From Diphasiastrum complanatum (Eukaryota; Streptophyta; Lycopodiopsida; Lycopodiales; Lycopodiaceae), in the NCBI GenBank assembly GCA_029204225.1, contig CM055092.1, forward strand, positions 61,644,779 through 61,708,778: 64,000 bases of DNA. The letters run 5' to 3'. A program made the position numbers and the translations under genes. Below, piece after piece: positions 31,601 through 42,168 of this stretch. The notes under the pieces were generated by a model that saw only the letters and a list, made by a program, of their open reading frames with translations, made no database searches and was not told where the DNA came from. Positions within the stretch are counted from its first letter, which is position 1, and each line of letters starts with the position of its first letter.

Positions 31601-34171
31601 GATAGTATTGAAGTCAAAAACAAATGAAATCCTTTATAGCATTGTAGATGATAGTAGTCTGTTCCGCAGGCAACGGTTCTGCAGGCAACTCGATGGACAG
31701 TTAGGCAACAAGGCTGCGTCGATGTGGGACTCTATTGGTTGATCAGAAGGAAGCGTTCAGCATGTTCACATTCTGCAACAGCGAGAGTAGGCCGTGGAGG
31801 ATCGCGAGGCTTTTTACCATGTGAACGAGGGAAGCGCAGAGAGAGGGAGAGACTTGAAGTAACGTAGAAGAATAAGTATATTATTAACCGCAATGTAGTT
31901 TTTAGAAAGAGTGAGAGAGAGAACGCGTCTCTCTGTGAGGGGAACTTGAAAAGGTGCGTCCTTTCAAAACATCTCCGTAACAATAATGAAGTTTTTATTT
32001 AAACTAATAAATAAGTTGGGCTGAAACGTTCACGTTCCGGTGTCCGTTTCTGACAATCACAAACCCAACAAACATGTAGAGCAAACACATGGTCATTTTA
32101 TGTGTTTATAAGATACGCCTTCCTGAAAATATTCTTTAAACAAAGCACATCTCCATTAAAAGAAACTCTCCTTTTTTAATGCTATGTGTGTTTGCCTTGC
32201 TAATTTTACTGCCTTACTTGTTCAGAAGGCTATCCATCCGATCTGAACCACAAGTAGAGCAGTAACTCTACTGTAACCTGAGGTTTTATGACTCCAGCTA
32301 TAAAAGTGACATATGATTTTCATAGTCTATGAAAGAGCTCTTTTCTCAGCTCCACCTAGAAAATAGCTCGACATCTTTTTCTCTTGAAGTGCTTTGAACC
32401 CATTCTGGGAGCCAAGATTACCTTGTAGCTTCCTGTCCTGATCTCCTACTTCGATTGCTCAAACCTCACTATTTGGATTCTTAAATCTACCTGCACTTTG
32501 AGAAAAAGGTACTGAAGTAACAAAAAAATCTGTATAACGTACGCATCTTGGCCTTTGGCAAACATAGCTGCTGAAAACATGGCTCTTAGTCTTTATTTTT
32601 GCACTCTTTGATAGCAAGTAAGACTAGCAACTGATTCTGACGACTATTTCGTGATTAAAAATAGCAGGTAAAGGTAGTGAAATCATGGCTTGAAAAGTCG
32701 AGACTCCAAACTATATTGCAGCCTCCAGTTGCCGCTTCTGTAAGCATTTCAGAAACCATATTGCTTGATTGTTTTGACAGCTAAGTCCATGTATGATCTA
32801 CCAAACTGCTGCTCGGGCAAAGCACATTTCTTTTGGTGTTTGTTATGCCACTTGTAAGTTCGTTTGTTAAGCATTCTAATGACAATTCCTTGTTTTTAGC
32901 CTGAGGTGCTGTACTTGCATAATATATGATCCATGGAAATGTTTCCAGTGTTTAAGTATCTAGTGATCAGTCACGGGCTTAAAAGTGAAATTTATAGAGC
33001 GTCACTTCAGTAGGCTGACGACTTTGGTGTGATTGCCAGATTCTATCTTTGGTAGTGGGAGCTATTCCTCCTCTGAAAAAGCTATTTTTCAAAGACAAAG
33101 CCATCTTCTTCTTTGTATCTGACGCCTTGAACATAATGGGGTATATCCTTTCCTGAACTAAAATCTTTACTGCATATTTAAATACTGCGTGATATCTCAT
33201 TACAAGCCTGAATGATGGCAATTCATATCAAGGCTTTGACAAGCTATCAAGTAAAAGGTTCAAGGTCCGTCTGACACCGCCAAGTAGTACTTCAGTGAAA
33301 CATTTTCCTTTGTCTAGCTGCCTTTTGCTCACTTGGAGCATTTTATTTGGCATTTTTCAGAGGAGCTATGATACCGTGCATTATGCTGATACTTGGGGGA
33401 AGCCTAGTCAAGGGTATTGAACTTCTAATCATCGATTTGTAATTCTGCTTGGAGCTTTCTTGTCCAGATTTTGTGCTCTGACCAGCATTTCTTAAAAAGT
33501 CATAAAAAAAATGGTCTTATATTTTATTATATTCGCATGGCTTATGTGTTTCAGGCCCAGGAGCATCTGAATTGGGAACAAGAACAACAGTTGCCATCAC
33601 GCTTGCCCGGCTATTGTTGATACCCCCAATAGGCATTGGGGTTGTCATAATGGCAGAGAAGTTGGGACTCCTGCCTCCAGATGACAACATGTTTCGCTTT
33701 GTTGTTCTCTTGCAGCATTCCATGCCAAGTTCTATACTTGCAGGTGAAATATCCGTAGAAACAGAACGTTGTTGCACCTTTTAAGAAGTTTCAGTTATGG
33801 AGACGATTTTCTGGTTACCATAACTACAATGTTTACATAATCCGAACTACAAATACAAAGCTTACAAGAAATATCGATCTCTTTCTCTACACTGTAGTCT
33901 ACATAGCAAAGCGCTTTGCAATCTAAATATCACATGTTGATTCTTATCCTTCTGTTCTTTGAAGTAAAAAATCCTTCGACTAACTGCCAGTCTATACGAC
34001 TGATTTGTAAGTTTGTAACTGACGTCAGTAATTTTTAATCTACCAGGAGCAGTCGCTAGTCTTCGAGGCCACTGTGAGAAAGAAGCATCAGCAATTCTGT
34101 TTTGGCAGCACATATTTGCAATTCCATCAATTGCAGGTTGGCTTGTGCTCTACTTCAAATTCCTTTTCTAA
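25009..34171 (+). CDS. PILS: PIN-LIKES (PILS) auxin transport facilitator, 10 exons
   Basis: Exons: 25009-25158, 25313-25392, 25641-25765, 25915-26036, 26218-26409, 32668-32739, 33040-33140, 33361-33413, 33555-33743 and 34047-34171. All have GT/AG borders, join in one frame and encode about 402 residues, the usual PILS length. Family hallmarks in order: LGVVMATQRVNILS, then KIIS-WWFIPVNV across an exon junction, GNIGNIPLVLISAVC, NPFGAPQQC, ILQPPVAAS, VVGAIPPLKKLFF, GGAMIPCIMLILGG, ARLLLIPPIGIGVVI and a final LFWQHIF segment ending with TAA. N- and C-terminal hydrophobic helix bundles flank a short hydrophilic loop in exon 5. PILS proteins sit in the ER membrane and control intracellular auxin. 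An in-frame ATG four codons upstream (24,997) is an alternative start. Intron 5 (26,410-32,667) is expanded to ~6.26 kb by nested transposons, yet no exon is damaged. Confidence 0.93.
26576..26624. repeat. (GA)n microsatellite, left side of the HUH insert
   Basis: About 49 bp of uninterrupted GA. In the right LTR the equivalent tract is only about 20 bp. Confidence 0.95.
26708..26799 (+). repeat. Iteron-like tandem repeats upstream of the HUH gene
   Basis: AAATGAGTTGATGC occurs three times (from 26,708, 26,742 and 26,766), each followed by ACGTGCTGG or a variant; copies 1 and 3 also share GGAAATTTTTGG. A second pair, GCGTGGGTGTARACGTTGCC, begins at 26,825 and 26,854. Direct repeats beside a Rep gene recall Rep-binding iterons; that role is inference. 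Confidence 0.7.
27253..28287 (+). CDS. Rep-like HUH endonuclease (putative Replitron transposase)
   Basis: An intact 344-residue frame starts at ATG 27,253, preceded by TTTGGCAG that could be a 3' splice site in the leader; an AATAAA lies at 28,418. Motifs in order match single-strand Rep nucleases: a motif I-like strand LSVTVG (Thr58), a motif II-like NLHFQM (residues 97-102, read as H-hydrophobic-Q, the HUQ variant seen in circovirus/nanovirus-type Reps), and motif III YCLKD with the probable nicking Tyr153 and Lys156. The ~180 residues after motif III show no helicase Walker motifs. Such enzymes nick and join single-stranded DNA at transposon ends. The ORF is uninterrupted, unlike every large TE gene around it, suggesting recent insertion. 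Assignment rests on motifs only. Confidence 0.72.
   Translation: MVRKQANEGVLECGINGQANDEFRIPAGSEKLKVKKCADFKLVKRYEKPEKVHELSVTVGIAGCDVDPKLIGVIEKFLRNECIAGLCGLERGGMLMNLHFQMICKCFASSVLKVNHLLKQYLGWTKEDPPGNLVLCRYLRQKGIHTWHGMIGYCLKDFGKGHFQCVMYGVDQSDIDKGREEYIKYGASEIKSRVSLTPVNLFERAFIFSVYHMKSRVSSTIPQVLLAMLRTCKYYLAATWVTPFQGKGMDMVRAATVWKAMKAPSLVTMDDVMAIFFPKDADFRYFKSCAPRFDNLYGLKMQDEASGLKSFEPILQNDGGNDGLGENDVQYGYVSLSECESEAL
28510..28539 (+). repeat. Short TTAGGG hexamer array
   Basis: Five consecutive units, four TTAGGG and one TTAGAG, are followed by TTTTTTAGGGTTT. The hexamer form differs from the usual plant TTTAGGG telomere repeat. It lies 47 bp before the right GA tract, near the presumed 3' end of the HUH element. 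Confidence 0.9.
28587..28642. repeat. (GA)n microsatellite, right side of the HUH insert
   Basis: About 56 bp of GA repeats, continuing into the Copia LTR sequence AGTAACGTAG. Confidence 0.95.
28863..29730 (-). pseudogene. Intronic Copia reverse transcriptase
   Basis: From about 29,720 the minus strand reads NTWKLVPLPPGHKAISCKWV, then a frame change near 29,585, then DYNETFSPTLRIVTFRLLL, MDQMDVETFLNG, IYGLKQSPRQWNIRF and FALYVDDILLLAS with the catalytic YVDD intact. The frame continues through LTQSKFAKRIL but ends abruptly in the PPT/LTR (LGYLRGG), so RNase H is deleted. Confidence 0.88.
29939..30540 (-). pseudogene. Intronic Copia post-integrase linker
   Basis: A 180-codon minus-strand frame is Pro/Ser/Thr-rich (DPPPAPPNEEHHVP, TRSKTTQQQGS) and resembles the variable linker between Copia integrase and RT, preceded by FYFARDVFFDED-like sequence typical of the integrase end. 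The integrase core itself is missing. 29,731-29,938 is noncoding in this copy. Confidence 0.6.
30553..31272 (-). pseudogene. Intronic Copia gag
   Basis: It starts at ATG 31,272 (MATSPGTASMTKSYHIEKL), with NYLPWSLRISMLL typical of the Copia gag N-terminus. A stop near 30,970 is followed by the UBN2 domain (LLNKQLNGIMLKDFNNVEAF, TILLSALPDSW, TVSELVTQIRQEDQMRK). No zinc knuckle or protease is recognisable before the jump to the post-integrase linker, so an internal deletion joined gag to the end of integrase. Confidence 0.82.
31273..31819 (-). other. Intronic Copia 5' leader
   Basis: Noncoding sequence between the gag start and the PBS/LTR at 31,820. No other feature is seen. Confidence 0.5.
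31820..32055 (-). repeat. Right (5') LTR of intronic Copia, intact
   Basis: 236 bp, plus strand TGTGAACGAGGGAAGCGC to TTTCTGACA, followed by the TSD ATCAC. It has only a short GA tract and no insert, so it is the empty-site comparator for the HUH insertion in the other LTR. Confidence 0.92.
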
Positions 34172-35276
34172 GATCCACAGAGTGCGATAAGTTCAGGCAG
34201 ATACAACTTACAAGTTCAATATGCGCGCACATATCCACTTCTAGCTCAATGGAGAGTGGTCGTTTTGGGCATTCAAAAGGATAAGCCGCTCATTCACTCT
34301 CATTATGGACAGGAGCTTATAGTGTCACTGCAGTGCCCATTCATCCACGAATTAACTTAATGTTTGATTCCATTTTTCTGCAAAAATCTGCAGACCTAAT
34401 TCTATATGTCATGTAGACTGCGCTTACGAAATTTTCATATTACATGCTGAACTCATTTTTTCACATCAAGAAATGTGCAGGCTGGATCAGTCCATCTTTG
34501 ATTCTCCCTACTTTGTCATGTATTTTGGTTGCTTGTCACATAAAGCAAGCAGTGAATTATCATTGGGGAAATCCTTTCCTTATTACCATGTGATCGAGCA
34601 ACTCGTTTGATGGGCAAATGTCAAACAGTAAGGAGCAGGATATTGTCAAACAACAATAGTAATACCAAAAAAATTCAGGAAAGTGAGAGTTTGATTGGCA
34701 TTTCATAAGCCCAGTTAGTGATATCACAGTCAGGTGAAAGGAGAGGTAGTTAACAGATAAACGGGCACAAGGGCACTTTCTGTTTCTTGGGACGTAAGGC
34801 ATCTTGGCCTCTGGCCACTTCTTGGCATATGTGCATTTGCTTATATGATTAATGATGAACCCGTAACAGGGCATTGCCCCTTTTTTCAGCGACATCCCTC
34901 TTGCTTGCGTTGTGTGTCATTGACTGTTTATTGTTTGTCTGTCTGTCAGCAATTTGCACTTGCAGGAACGTGATCTCACAGAAAGGTCATGGTTAGATTC
35001 TAAGTCCAAAAAGCACCTTCATGAACGGTGCAAACATCAAAGTTTACTACTCATTTCCAATAAGCAATGATGACCCAAAATCAATATCTGTGGCTCTCTT
35101 GTAAGATTATGATAACGCTAGATCTGTCATCCCTTTACCTGAGCAATATTTCCCATACACCTCCACAGGTGCAATTTGCTTGCATCTGCACTAAGCAGTA
35201 GTTTTGTCCAGAATTCTCCTTGCGATTGTGACAGAATGCATGAGAGAGAAAAATCTCAGACATGCCATTACGCAAG
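34172..35276. other. PILS 3' flank, no further gene seen
   Basis: This presumably contains the PILS 3' UTR. A 111-codon minus-strand ORF (34,560-34,895) lacks family resemblance and is rejected. Confidence 0.4.
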
Positions 35277-35393
35277 GGAAGGCCCGATCCCCTCGGGCCC
35301 TTCCGTGCAGGTTGGGCCCTGCCCTCAGGCTCCCGCCCTCGGGCAAGGGCCCTCCCAGCACGGAAGGTCCTCGGGGCAGGGCCTTCCCCCCCA
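35277..35393. repeat. GC-rich long foldback (hairpin) element
   Basis: A left arm beginning GGGAAGGCCCGATCCCCTCG and including CCTTCCGTGC pairs with a right arm containing GCACGGAAGG and ending GGGCCTTCCC. The arms are roughly 50-55 nt with mismatches and a short loop. GC content is far above the AT-rich surroundings. It resembles the island at 23,900-24,017 in sequence and structure. It could be a foldback transposon remnant or a hairpin RNA source. Confidence 0.75.
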
Positions 35394-36080
35394 CATTAGC
35401 CTGAATGACATGAATGTTTGGTGATCTAAAAAGCAAGTCAGTTACTAGGTCACTTAATTATCACTTTCTTGTAATCTTAAAAGATAACTAATTCATGATA
35501 ATTGTTGAATATATATTAAGATAACAATAGCAAATAAAGCTTCGGATCTATTTATCGGAAGTACTAAGATATTTTGGCTATTATGTACTTAAGCAAATAA
35601 AGCTTCATATGATCTATTTATTGGAATCACTAAAATAGTTTGGCTAATATGTACTTTTGATTAAAGTAACTGGTATGTCGTACAATGAATCTCGCCCAAT
35701 TGAGGAACTTGACCATTATGAATTTAACACAAGTGTGTTCAGTTTCCTAGGATGATGCTTCATAGTCTTTCTTCACCTTCCATATTTCTCTTGGTAATTA
35801 GCTTGACATGTTAAATGTATGTAAAATATTAATGCAAACACCATATGAAACCTACAATACATCATGTTTCACTTTTCAATATCAAATCAACATATTCAAA
35901 CATGATACTACATTTGTATCTTTCACTAGTACTATGTGCTCATTGTAGGTGTCTCACTATCATCTGACATGAATGAATCTAAGAGATTAGCTCAAACATA
36001 TTACAAAGTAATTTTGAATATAAAAAGCTCAAAAACTATTACAACTAAGTCATTTATGTGTAACATAATTTATTAATGTT
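35394..36080. other. Noncoding, with 63-bp two-copy tandem duplication
   Basis: AGCAAATAAAGCTTC begins at 35,529 and again at 35,592; the two ~63-bp units match apart from scattered changes. No gene is seen. Confidence 0.6.
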
Positions 36081-36100
36081 CTGAGAGTGAGTGAGTGAGT

Positions 36101-36138
<38 letters not shown>

Positions 36139-36218
36139 CGTGTGTGTGTGTGTGGTAATCCTTATTCTCTTTTAAGAAATCCATCAGAGACTCATGTGTG
36201 TGTGTGTGTGGTAATCCT

Positions 36219-36303
<85 letters not shown>
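36081..36303. repeat. Compound microsatellite cluster
   Basis: (GAGT)n, (GA)n, (GT)n, a second (GT)n and (CT)n of about 80 bp (36,221-36,303) occur in series. GTGTGTGGTAATCCTWATTC is repeated, so the cluster itself has been duplicated. ORFs here are low-complexity artefacts. Confidence 0.95.
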
Positions 36304-36305
<2 letters not shown>

Positions 36306-39300
36306 ACACCTCACTTTATCACTATTTCTCTCCCATACCAGAAAACCCTAAAAAAACCTAGAAAATGAAAAATTCTCACGCTCTCTTGCCTCTCCTGCCA
36401 TCCCGTTTCTCTCTCCTACATCCAGATTTTATACCTTATTCTCTCTCTAGAAAGTTCTCTTTCCAGAAGTTTCTAGAAAGAGACCGTTCTCTCACTTCAC
36501 CTCTTTTTCAACTCATTTTCAAATGCCCTTCAAAAATATTTTAGGGCAAACGTGGACCAATGAAAACCTCCGAAATGACTTTTCTCCACAACAGCCTACA
36601 TGCATTCTCTCTCAATTTAATACTTCCACTTGATTTCCAAACACTTAAAATATTTTTCAAATGATGTGGCTATTGACTTATGAGCTCTTTGAAACAAAAA
36701 AATGAGCACGTTCTTAGTGGTAATGGCCTTTCTCAAATTTGACTCTTGATGTCGTACGAAGTTATCTTGACCTTTTAAGCTTCTAATTTCAAAGTGTTCA
36801 GGTTTTTAACCATATTCACTTTTTAGTATCTTCTCTATTTTGTAGGTTTGATCCTTACCCAATACTTTATTTTTCTCGTGATTTCCCTCTTCCTTGTCCA
36901 TGCTTTGGTTGTGGTGGCCTTCCCTCCCTTCCCATTACCTCCGATGCACCATTTTCTCTTACCTAGGTTTTTATTCTACATGTTTCTCTTCGAACCTTGT
37001 TTATGTCATTCTACTTGATAATATGGCAAAGATGGGAGTCACTTGATAATATGCTTTGTTCTCTCTTTTTAAAATGCTCTTGGCTTGCATGGTTGCCCTC
37101 TATTTATGCTTTTGATTTGTACATCTCTCCTTTCTTTGTGCTCAATGGTTGTGTCTTGGTGGTGTCATTTTTATTTTTGTGTGCACTTTCCTCCCCTTGC
37201 CAACGACATGATTTTTTCTATTGATATAGCACTTACCATGGTTGGCTCTTGCTAGCATTGGTGGCATTGGACAAGATACATGTGTCTTTCAGTTAGTTGT
37301 TTCTTTAGCCTTGTCTAAGGCTTATTTGTTTCTCTTCACCCTTGATAGGCTTGTCACTTTGGCTCACTTTTGAGTGCTTTTGCTATTTATTTGGGATTCA
37401 TGTCAATATACTATTTCTTTGTGTATTTGATTTTATGGTATTGAGAAAAATATATATATTTTTGTCTTTTTATGTTTATTAATTTGTTGTCTTTTTCTAA
37501 TGATTTAATTCATCAAAAAAGTGTTGAACGTAGTGAAAAAAACACTATATTATTATTTTTGTTCATTCTTGTAAAGAGATTACAAAAAGTAATGATAGTA
37601 TTTAAGATATTACTTTTAAGTAATAATAGATCATAGTATTTAAAATACTACTCTTGCAAATGATACTCTTGAAAAGTGTTGTTTTTAAAGATAGTCAAAT
37701 CATGAAGTCTTATATTTTTTGAATAAAATTTTAAATAAGTTTACCTAGGAGTAAAATTAGTGCAATCATGATAATTGGAATCTTGTAAGAAGCTATTTCT
37801 TAGGTAGAATATCGTAGGAGTTCCTCTAGATCAAAGATAGTGATGCATGGGTTAGTTACATGAAATTACCCAAATGAAATAGATCGTGCAGGTAAACATA
37901 GATAGCTTAAATATAGATTAAATAGAACTAGATTAGATCAAATAGTCTAGATATAATTCTATTAGCTAAATATGTTTTTAGACTAGATAGGATCAATATA
38001 GCCAGAGAAACGATAAAGACTTGTCCATATTTGCAATTGAAGTTGTTAATTTTTCATGATCCACAAAACACAAGGGCTAACTTGTGTGGTTGAATGAGTG
38101 TTAAAATCCACAATGGCTAACTTATTCGACATCATGCTAGGAATAACATCAACTTCCTAAGTTAGTGCGGTTTCCATAAACTTAACATGTCATATATAGT
38201 TGTGAATATGCATTATTCATTTCTTACGTGAATACCCTCCATTTCAAAGGAAAAGAGCTTTATTATCTTGAAGTTGGCCTTAGGTCTTTAGATCTTTGGA
38301 TCTTCAATAATGTGCACCTCTTTTACCTTTGTCTTGTTTAGGTGCTTTAGAAGTTCCTAGAAGATCATATATCACCACTAGCTTTTTAAAAAACTAATTT
38401 TTGGACAAAATGACAATTATCTTAACACTTGTTGGGATATATCCTTATTACTTTTTCCCTTTGTTCTTCTTGAACTCACCTAAGAACTCTTTTACCTTTG
38501 TCTTGTTTAGGTGCTTTAGAAGTTCCTAGAAGATCATATATCACCACTAGCTTTTTAGAAAACTAATTTTTGGACAGAATGACAATTATCTTAACACTTC
38601 TTGGGATATATCCTTATTACTTTTTCCCTTTGTTCTTCTTGAACTCACCTAAGAACTTGCCTCCTTTAGTTCCGAAATAAAAATTCTTACGACCCTTTAG
38701 GGCCTTGCCAATTATAGACTTCCATATTCTTGGGTTTGGCAATATCCACCTTGTACTAAATGTGACATGTAAGACCCAAAATTAATTTCTTTTGTTCTTC
38801 CCACTTTGTATATCAAATATTACGTTCAAAAAGGCTTTCCAAGTGGTTCACATATTGTAAAATAATTGTTATTACCTTTTTCCCAAAGAGATCCCATCAT
38901 ATGAATACATCCCTTTTACAATCTTTCCACATAACATGATTCTTCATTAGTCTTTTGAAGCAGTACTTGTTAACTAATGCATTAAGGGTACCTTAAAGGT
39001 ACCACTAACTAGCAAATCTAGTCAAGTTAGATCTTACAATTTTCAAAGTCGTCCTTAAAACGAACTTGCTAAAAATTTCAATATCATTTTAGATTGATCA
39101 AGTTTAAGTTATATTTTGCCTATGGATGATACACAATTAGTTGTAAAAGTTCTACTTCTCCCAACTTGATATACATTGAAGTAGATGCTTATATACACTA
39201 TGATGAAATTCTTGGAAAAGCTCCAATAAAATTTGGATCCCAATATCATTTTTAGAAGTAAATTAATTAATTTGATATGAAGATATGCAAGATAAGACAC

Positions 39301-41898
39301 AATATACATATGATACGATTGGAGAAGTTGGGATACAATTTTGGCTCAAATATTATAGAAATGTTTTTGAGCATTTTGTATTTCTGTCGCATTTCTTTCT
39401 AGTTGTAGTACAGGTTGAAGATTATGAAAGCCTGCAAGTTGGACCTTGAATTCCATTGGACACACATATATTCATTGTATCATTTGTTTGTGAATGAGTT
39501 TAATTTGTGTTCCATAGCATTGGGATCAATATTATTGAAGATTATATTTGGACTTGTGATTGTAGTCGTCATTGGAATTTGAAGTTTTCCACATCTATGG
39601 ATGAAAATGGAGTGTGTGTAAAGATGAACTCAATTAAACACATACCCCTTCAGATTGTGGAAGTATTGAAAGCAATTATGGCATGCTTTACATTTGAAGA
39701 TGCAATTACAAAATAAAAATATTGAAATACATGATGTGAAAGTATTCTAAATACATGTTTTGCATTGCATTCTTAGACTAGATATGAAAATACATATATT
39801 TTTTAATACCTACTTAGATTAGTTCTACTATTCTTGGTGTTTAGTTCTCCTAGCAAAAAGCCAATTACAGTTGTGGCCGATATACTATTTTTTCAATAAA
39901 ATCATTTTTTTAGTGGCTCTCTCAACAAGACAAGTGCATTAATTTGCTTAAGATATGAATTGTATGTATTATACCCTACATTTCACTTAATCAGCTTTGC
40001 TCATAACACATCTTTTTTTCCTTATTATCACATGTTATTGCTTGATGTTTCAACTCTCTTGCTTGAAAGTTACTTCAAACGAGATAACCAAGTTTGATCA
40101 AGTCAATTATAGAGAATTTAGTGCCCAAGAAAGATACCACATCTCCATCAAAGCTCTTTCTTTCAGAATAATTGGATGTGAAGATCGTAGAGAACGAAGA
40201 GGAGAAAAATAGAGCAAAACAATCTAAAATATATTATTATATAGAAATTTTGAAAACAGGCATCATAGTAATATCTTGATTGACCCTCATAGCATATGAG
40301 AACTCCCGCTGTTGTGTTGCACCTATGATATGAGACATGTTCTACTGCGACGAGATCTATCGTAGACAGCTCAACAAGGTCATCTTATTTCTCTACCTCT
40401 AGCTACCTCTTTTTCTCTAGGAGAAGATTCTAACGGATTTTGGGTGTGTTCCATAAACTTGAGACTTTCCTTAGTTTTAGTTATTCGAATTATCCATAAT
40501 TAGATGGTTAGACAAAGAGGACTAATCATACGATGGAGCATATGTTGAAAGCATATGTCTCGCATAAACAATATCAGTGAAAAGTATGTCTTTCATGGAC
40601 AAAGAGGACTAATCATACGATGGAGCATATGTTGAAAGCATATGTCTTGCATAAACAATATCAGTGAAAAGTATGCCTTCCATGGATTCAGTTTGCTTAT
40701 AATAGGAATAAGCATTCAATGACTTGACATAGTCCATTTGTGCTCATGTGTGGATTTCATCATGTTCATCTGTCAATATTGAATAAGAATATGTTCATGT
40801 TGAAAAAACAATCGATTTTTCTATGTCAAAATTGTTGCAATTACCATGTGAAAATGTCTTGAGTGCTCAGGAAAGATTATGTTGATTTGAAACTAACTTC
40901 GCAAGAATTTAATGTTGGAAAAATGAGTGTATGAGAGTTCCAAAGAATCTAATGTCTTGAGTACATGCAAACATTATACTACTATTGAAACATTATAGTG
41001 GAGACTATAAGATTTATAAGAGAATTGAATCTTGGCCTCTCAGTTGGATTTTTTTGATGGAGTTAAGTGGCATCCCATATTCTATGTAAGTCGATTTAAA
41101 CTCGGTTTACATGAAGGAGACACTTTAGCATTGAAAGATAATCTCCTTGAAAATATTTCTCAAAGAACTCTTTTAGAACTTGAAAGATTTTGATTACTCG
41201 TCAAAAGCAAGTGAGAAATTGCGTGGCAACCCAACTTTTGGTTCACTAAAAAGGACATTCTAGTGATGATGATTCTTAATAGTAGGCTAATTTGTTAAGG
41301 CAATTTTTTTTTTTCATTTTCCATTTTGAGATCAAAATTGAAAGAAGGGAAGAGGAATGATATGTCCTTAAAGCTGTATAGTTGGTATTAGGCTTGGCCT
41401 ATACCGGAATGTAGACCTTGATTGGATGGGAATAGGTCCTTTGTCCTTATTCGGTTAAGGCATTCCCTCATGCAAGAGTGGTCTTGGATAATGTCCATAT
41501 TGAATACTATTGCTATGCATAGAAGGGGGTTATATTGAAAAAGGAGAATCCACATGTTATATGGAGTCTAGGGTTTGGGAGAGTATATCTATACCCTCAT
41601 CCTACTACTTTCAACATATTGTGTGTATCTACAATCGATCAATGCTTCTATGCCCTTGCTACCATAGTTTCTTGTATAGACATCAACTTGGGAGTGTCTA
41701 AATGTTAATTACATAGTTGGTTTTGTGGTTTTTGCCACAACCCAAACTCTTGTGTGCTTTGTTTCCAATCCAAGTGATCTTTGGGGGCAGAAAATATGGG
41801 ACCTCATTGGATGGGTGGAGGGAGGCCTAGGTGAGAAGGAGGCCTTTGTCTTCTACTTGACCCTTATGAGGCTATTAATAGTCATAGTCTCCAAATAA
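36304..41898. other. Long AT-rich intergenic region, no gene recognised
   Basis: Six-frame inspection gives only short ORFs without family resemblance. It contains two recent tandem duplications: 169 bp (38,318-38,486 and 38,487-38,655) and 87 bp (40,511-40,597 and 40,598-40,684). It probably consists of decayed transposons. Confidence 0.45.
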
Positions 41899-41985
41899 TC
41901 CAACGGTGTTGGCTCAGTTGGTTAGCTTGGCATCAAAGTTTCTTTGGTCCCAAGTTCAAGCCCCCCTTGGAAATAAAAATTAATA
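41899..41985 (+). repeat. tRNA-related SINE-like head
   Basis: GTTGGCTCAGTTGGTTAG fits a pol III box A (TRGCNNAGYNGG) and AAGTTCAAGCCCC fits box B (GGTTCRANNCC with one change), about 35 bp apart as in a tRNA. CCAACGG at the start and CCCCTTGG at the end could pair. It is not a canonical tRNA that I can fold, so a SINE head or tRNA pseudogene is likelier. Confidence 0.5.
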
Positions 41986-42091
41986 ATCTCCAAATAAGTT
42001 GAGAGGCTTTGTAGTGGAATTCCTTTAAATAGTCCTTGTTGGAGTTAGATAGTGCACAATTAGAGGATAGATCAACAAACAAGGTGATTGA

Positions 42092-42097
42092 TGCATG
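42092..42097. promoter_or_regulatory. RY-type motif (TGCATG) upstream of OBAP
   Basis: TGCATG is the complement of the CATGCA core bound by B3-domain ABI3/FUS3-type factors. It lies ~520 bp before the OBAP ATG. It is a six-base match only, so chance is possible. Confidence 0.3.
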
Positions 42098-42168
42098 ATG
42101 AGAAGCCTTGTGTTGGAGAGAGAGAGTTATGGAATTTGCTATTTTCCATGAGCATGCCAAATGGCCTC

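Larger units (their letters stand above)
26558..32055 (-). mobile_element. Copia element inside PILS intron 5, TSD ATCAC
   Basis: LTRs lie at 26,558-28,850 (interrupted) and 31,820-32,055. On the minus strand they start TGTCA and end TTCACA. The 5 bases ATCAC at 26,553-26,557 and 32,056-32,060 are a perfect target duplication. PPT: G-rich minus-strand tract at 28,851-28,862. PBS: minus strand TGGTAAAAAGCC directly after the right LTR, partly matching the tRNA-iMet site. The internal part (2,969 bp) keeps gag and RT but lacks integrase core, protease and RNase H, so it is a deletion derivative. A 23-bp unit holding the TSD and the LTR tip is repeated at 26,530-26,552. Confidence 0.9.

Noticed and set aside
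34560-34895. 111-codon minus-strand ORF downstream of PILS
   Set aside because: No recognisable domain, no codon or neighbour support; probably chance.
36081-36303. CRISPR-like repeat array
   Set aside because: The repeats are simple dinucleotide or tandem duplicates without unique spacers; plant nuclear DNA context.
36103-36351. ORF through the (GA)/(CT) microsatellite cluster
   Set aside because: Low-complexity Arg/Glu and Ser/Leu repeats produced by dinucleotide repeats.
36997-37224. 75-codon hydrophobic ORF
   Set aside because: Thymine-rich DNA readily gives hydrophobic ORFs; no family match or supporting exon structure.
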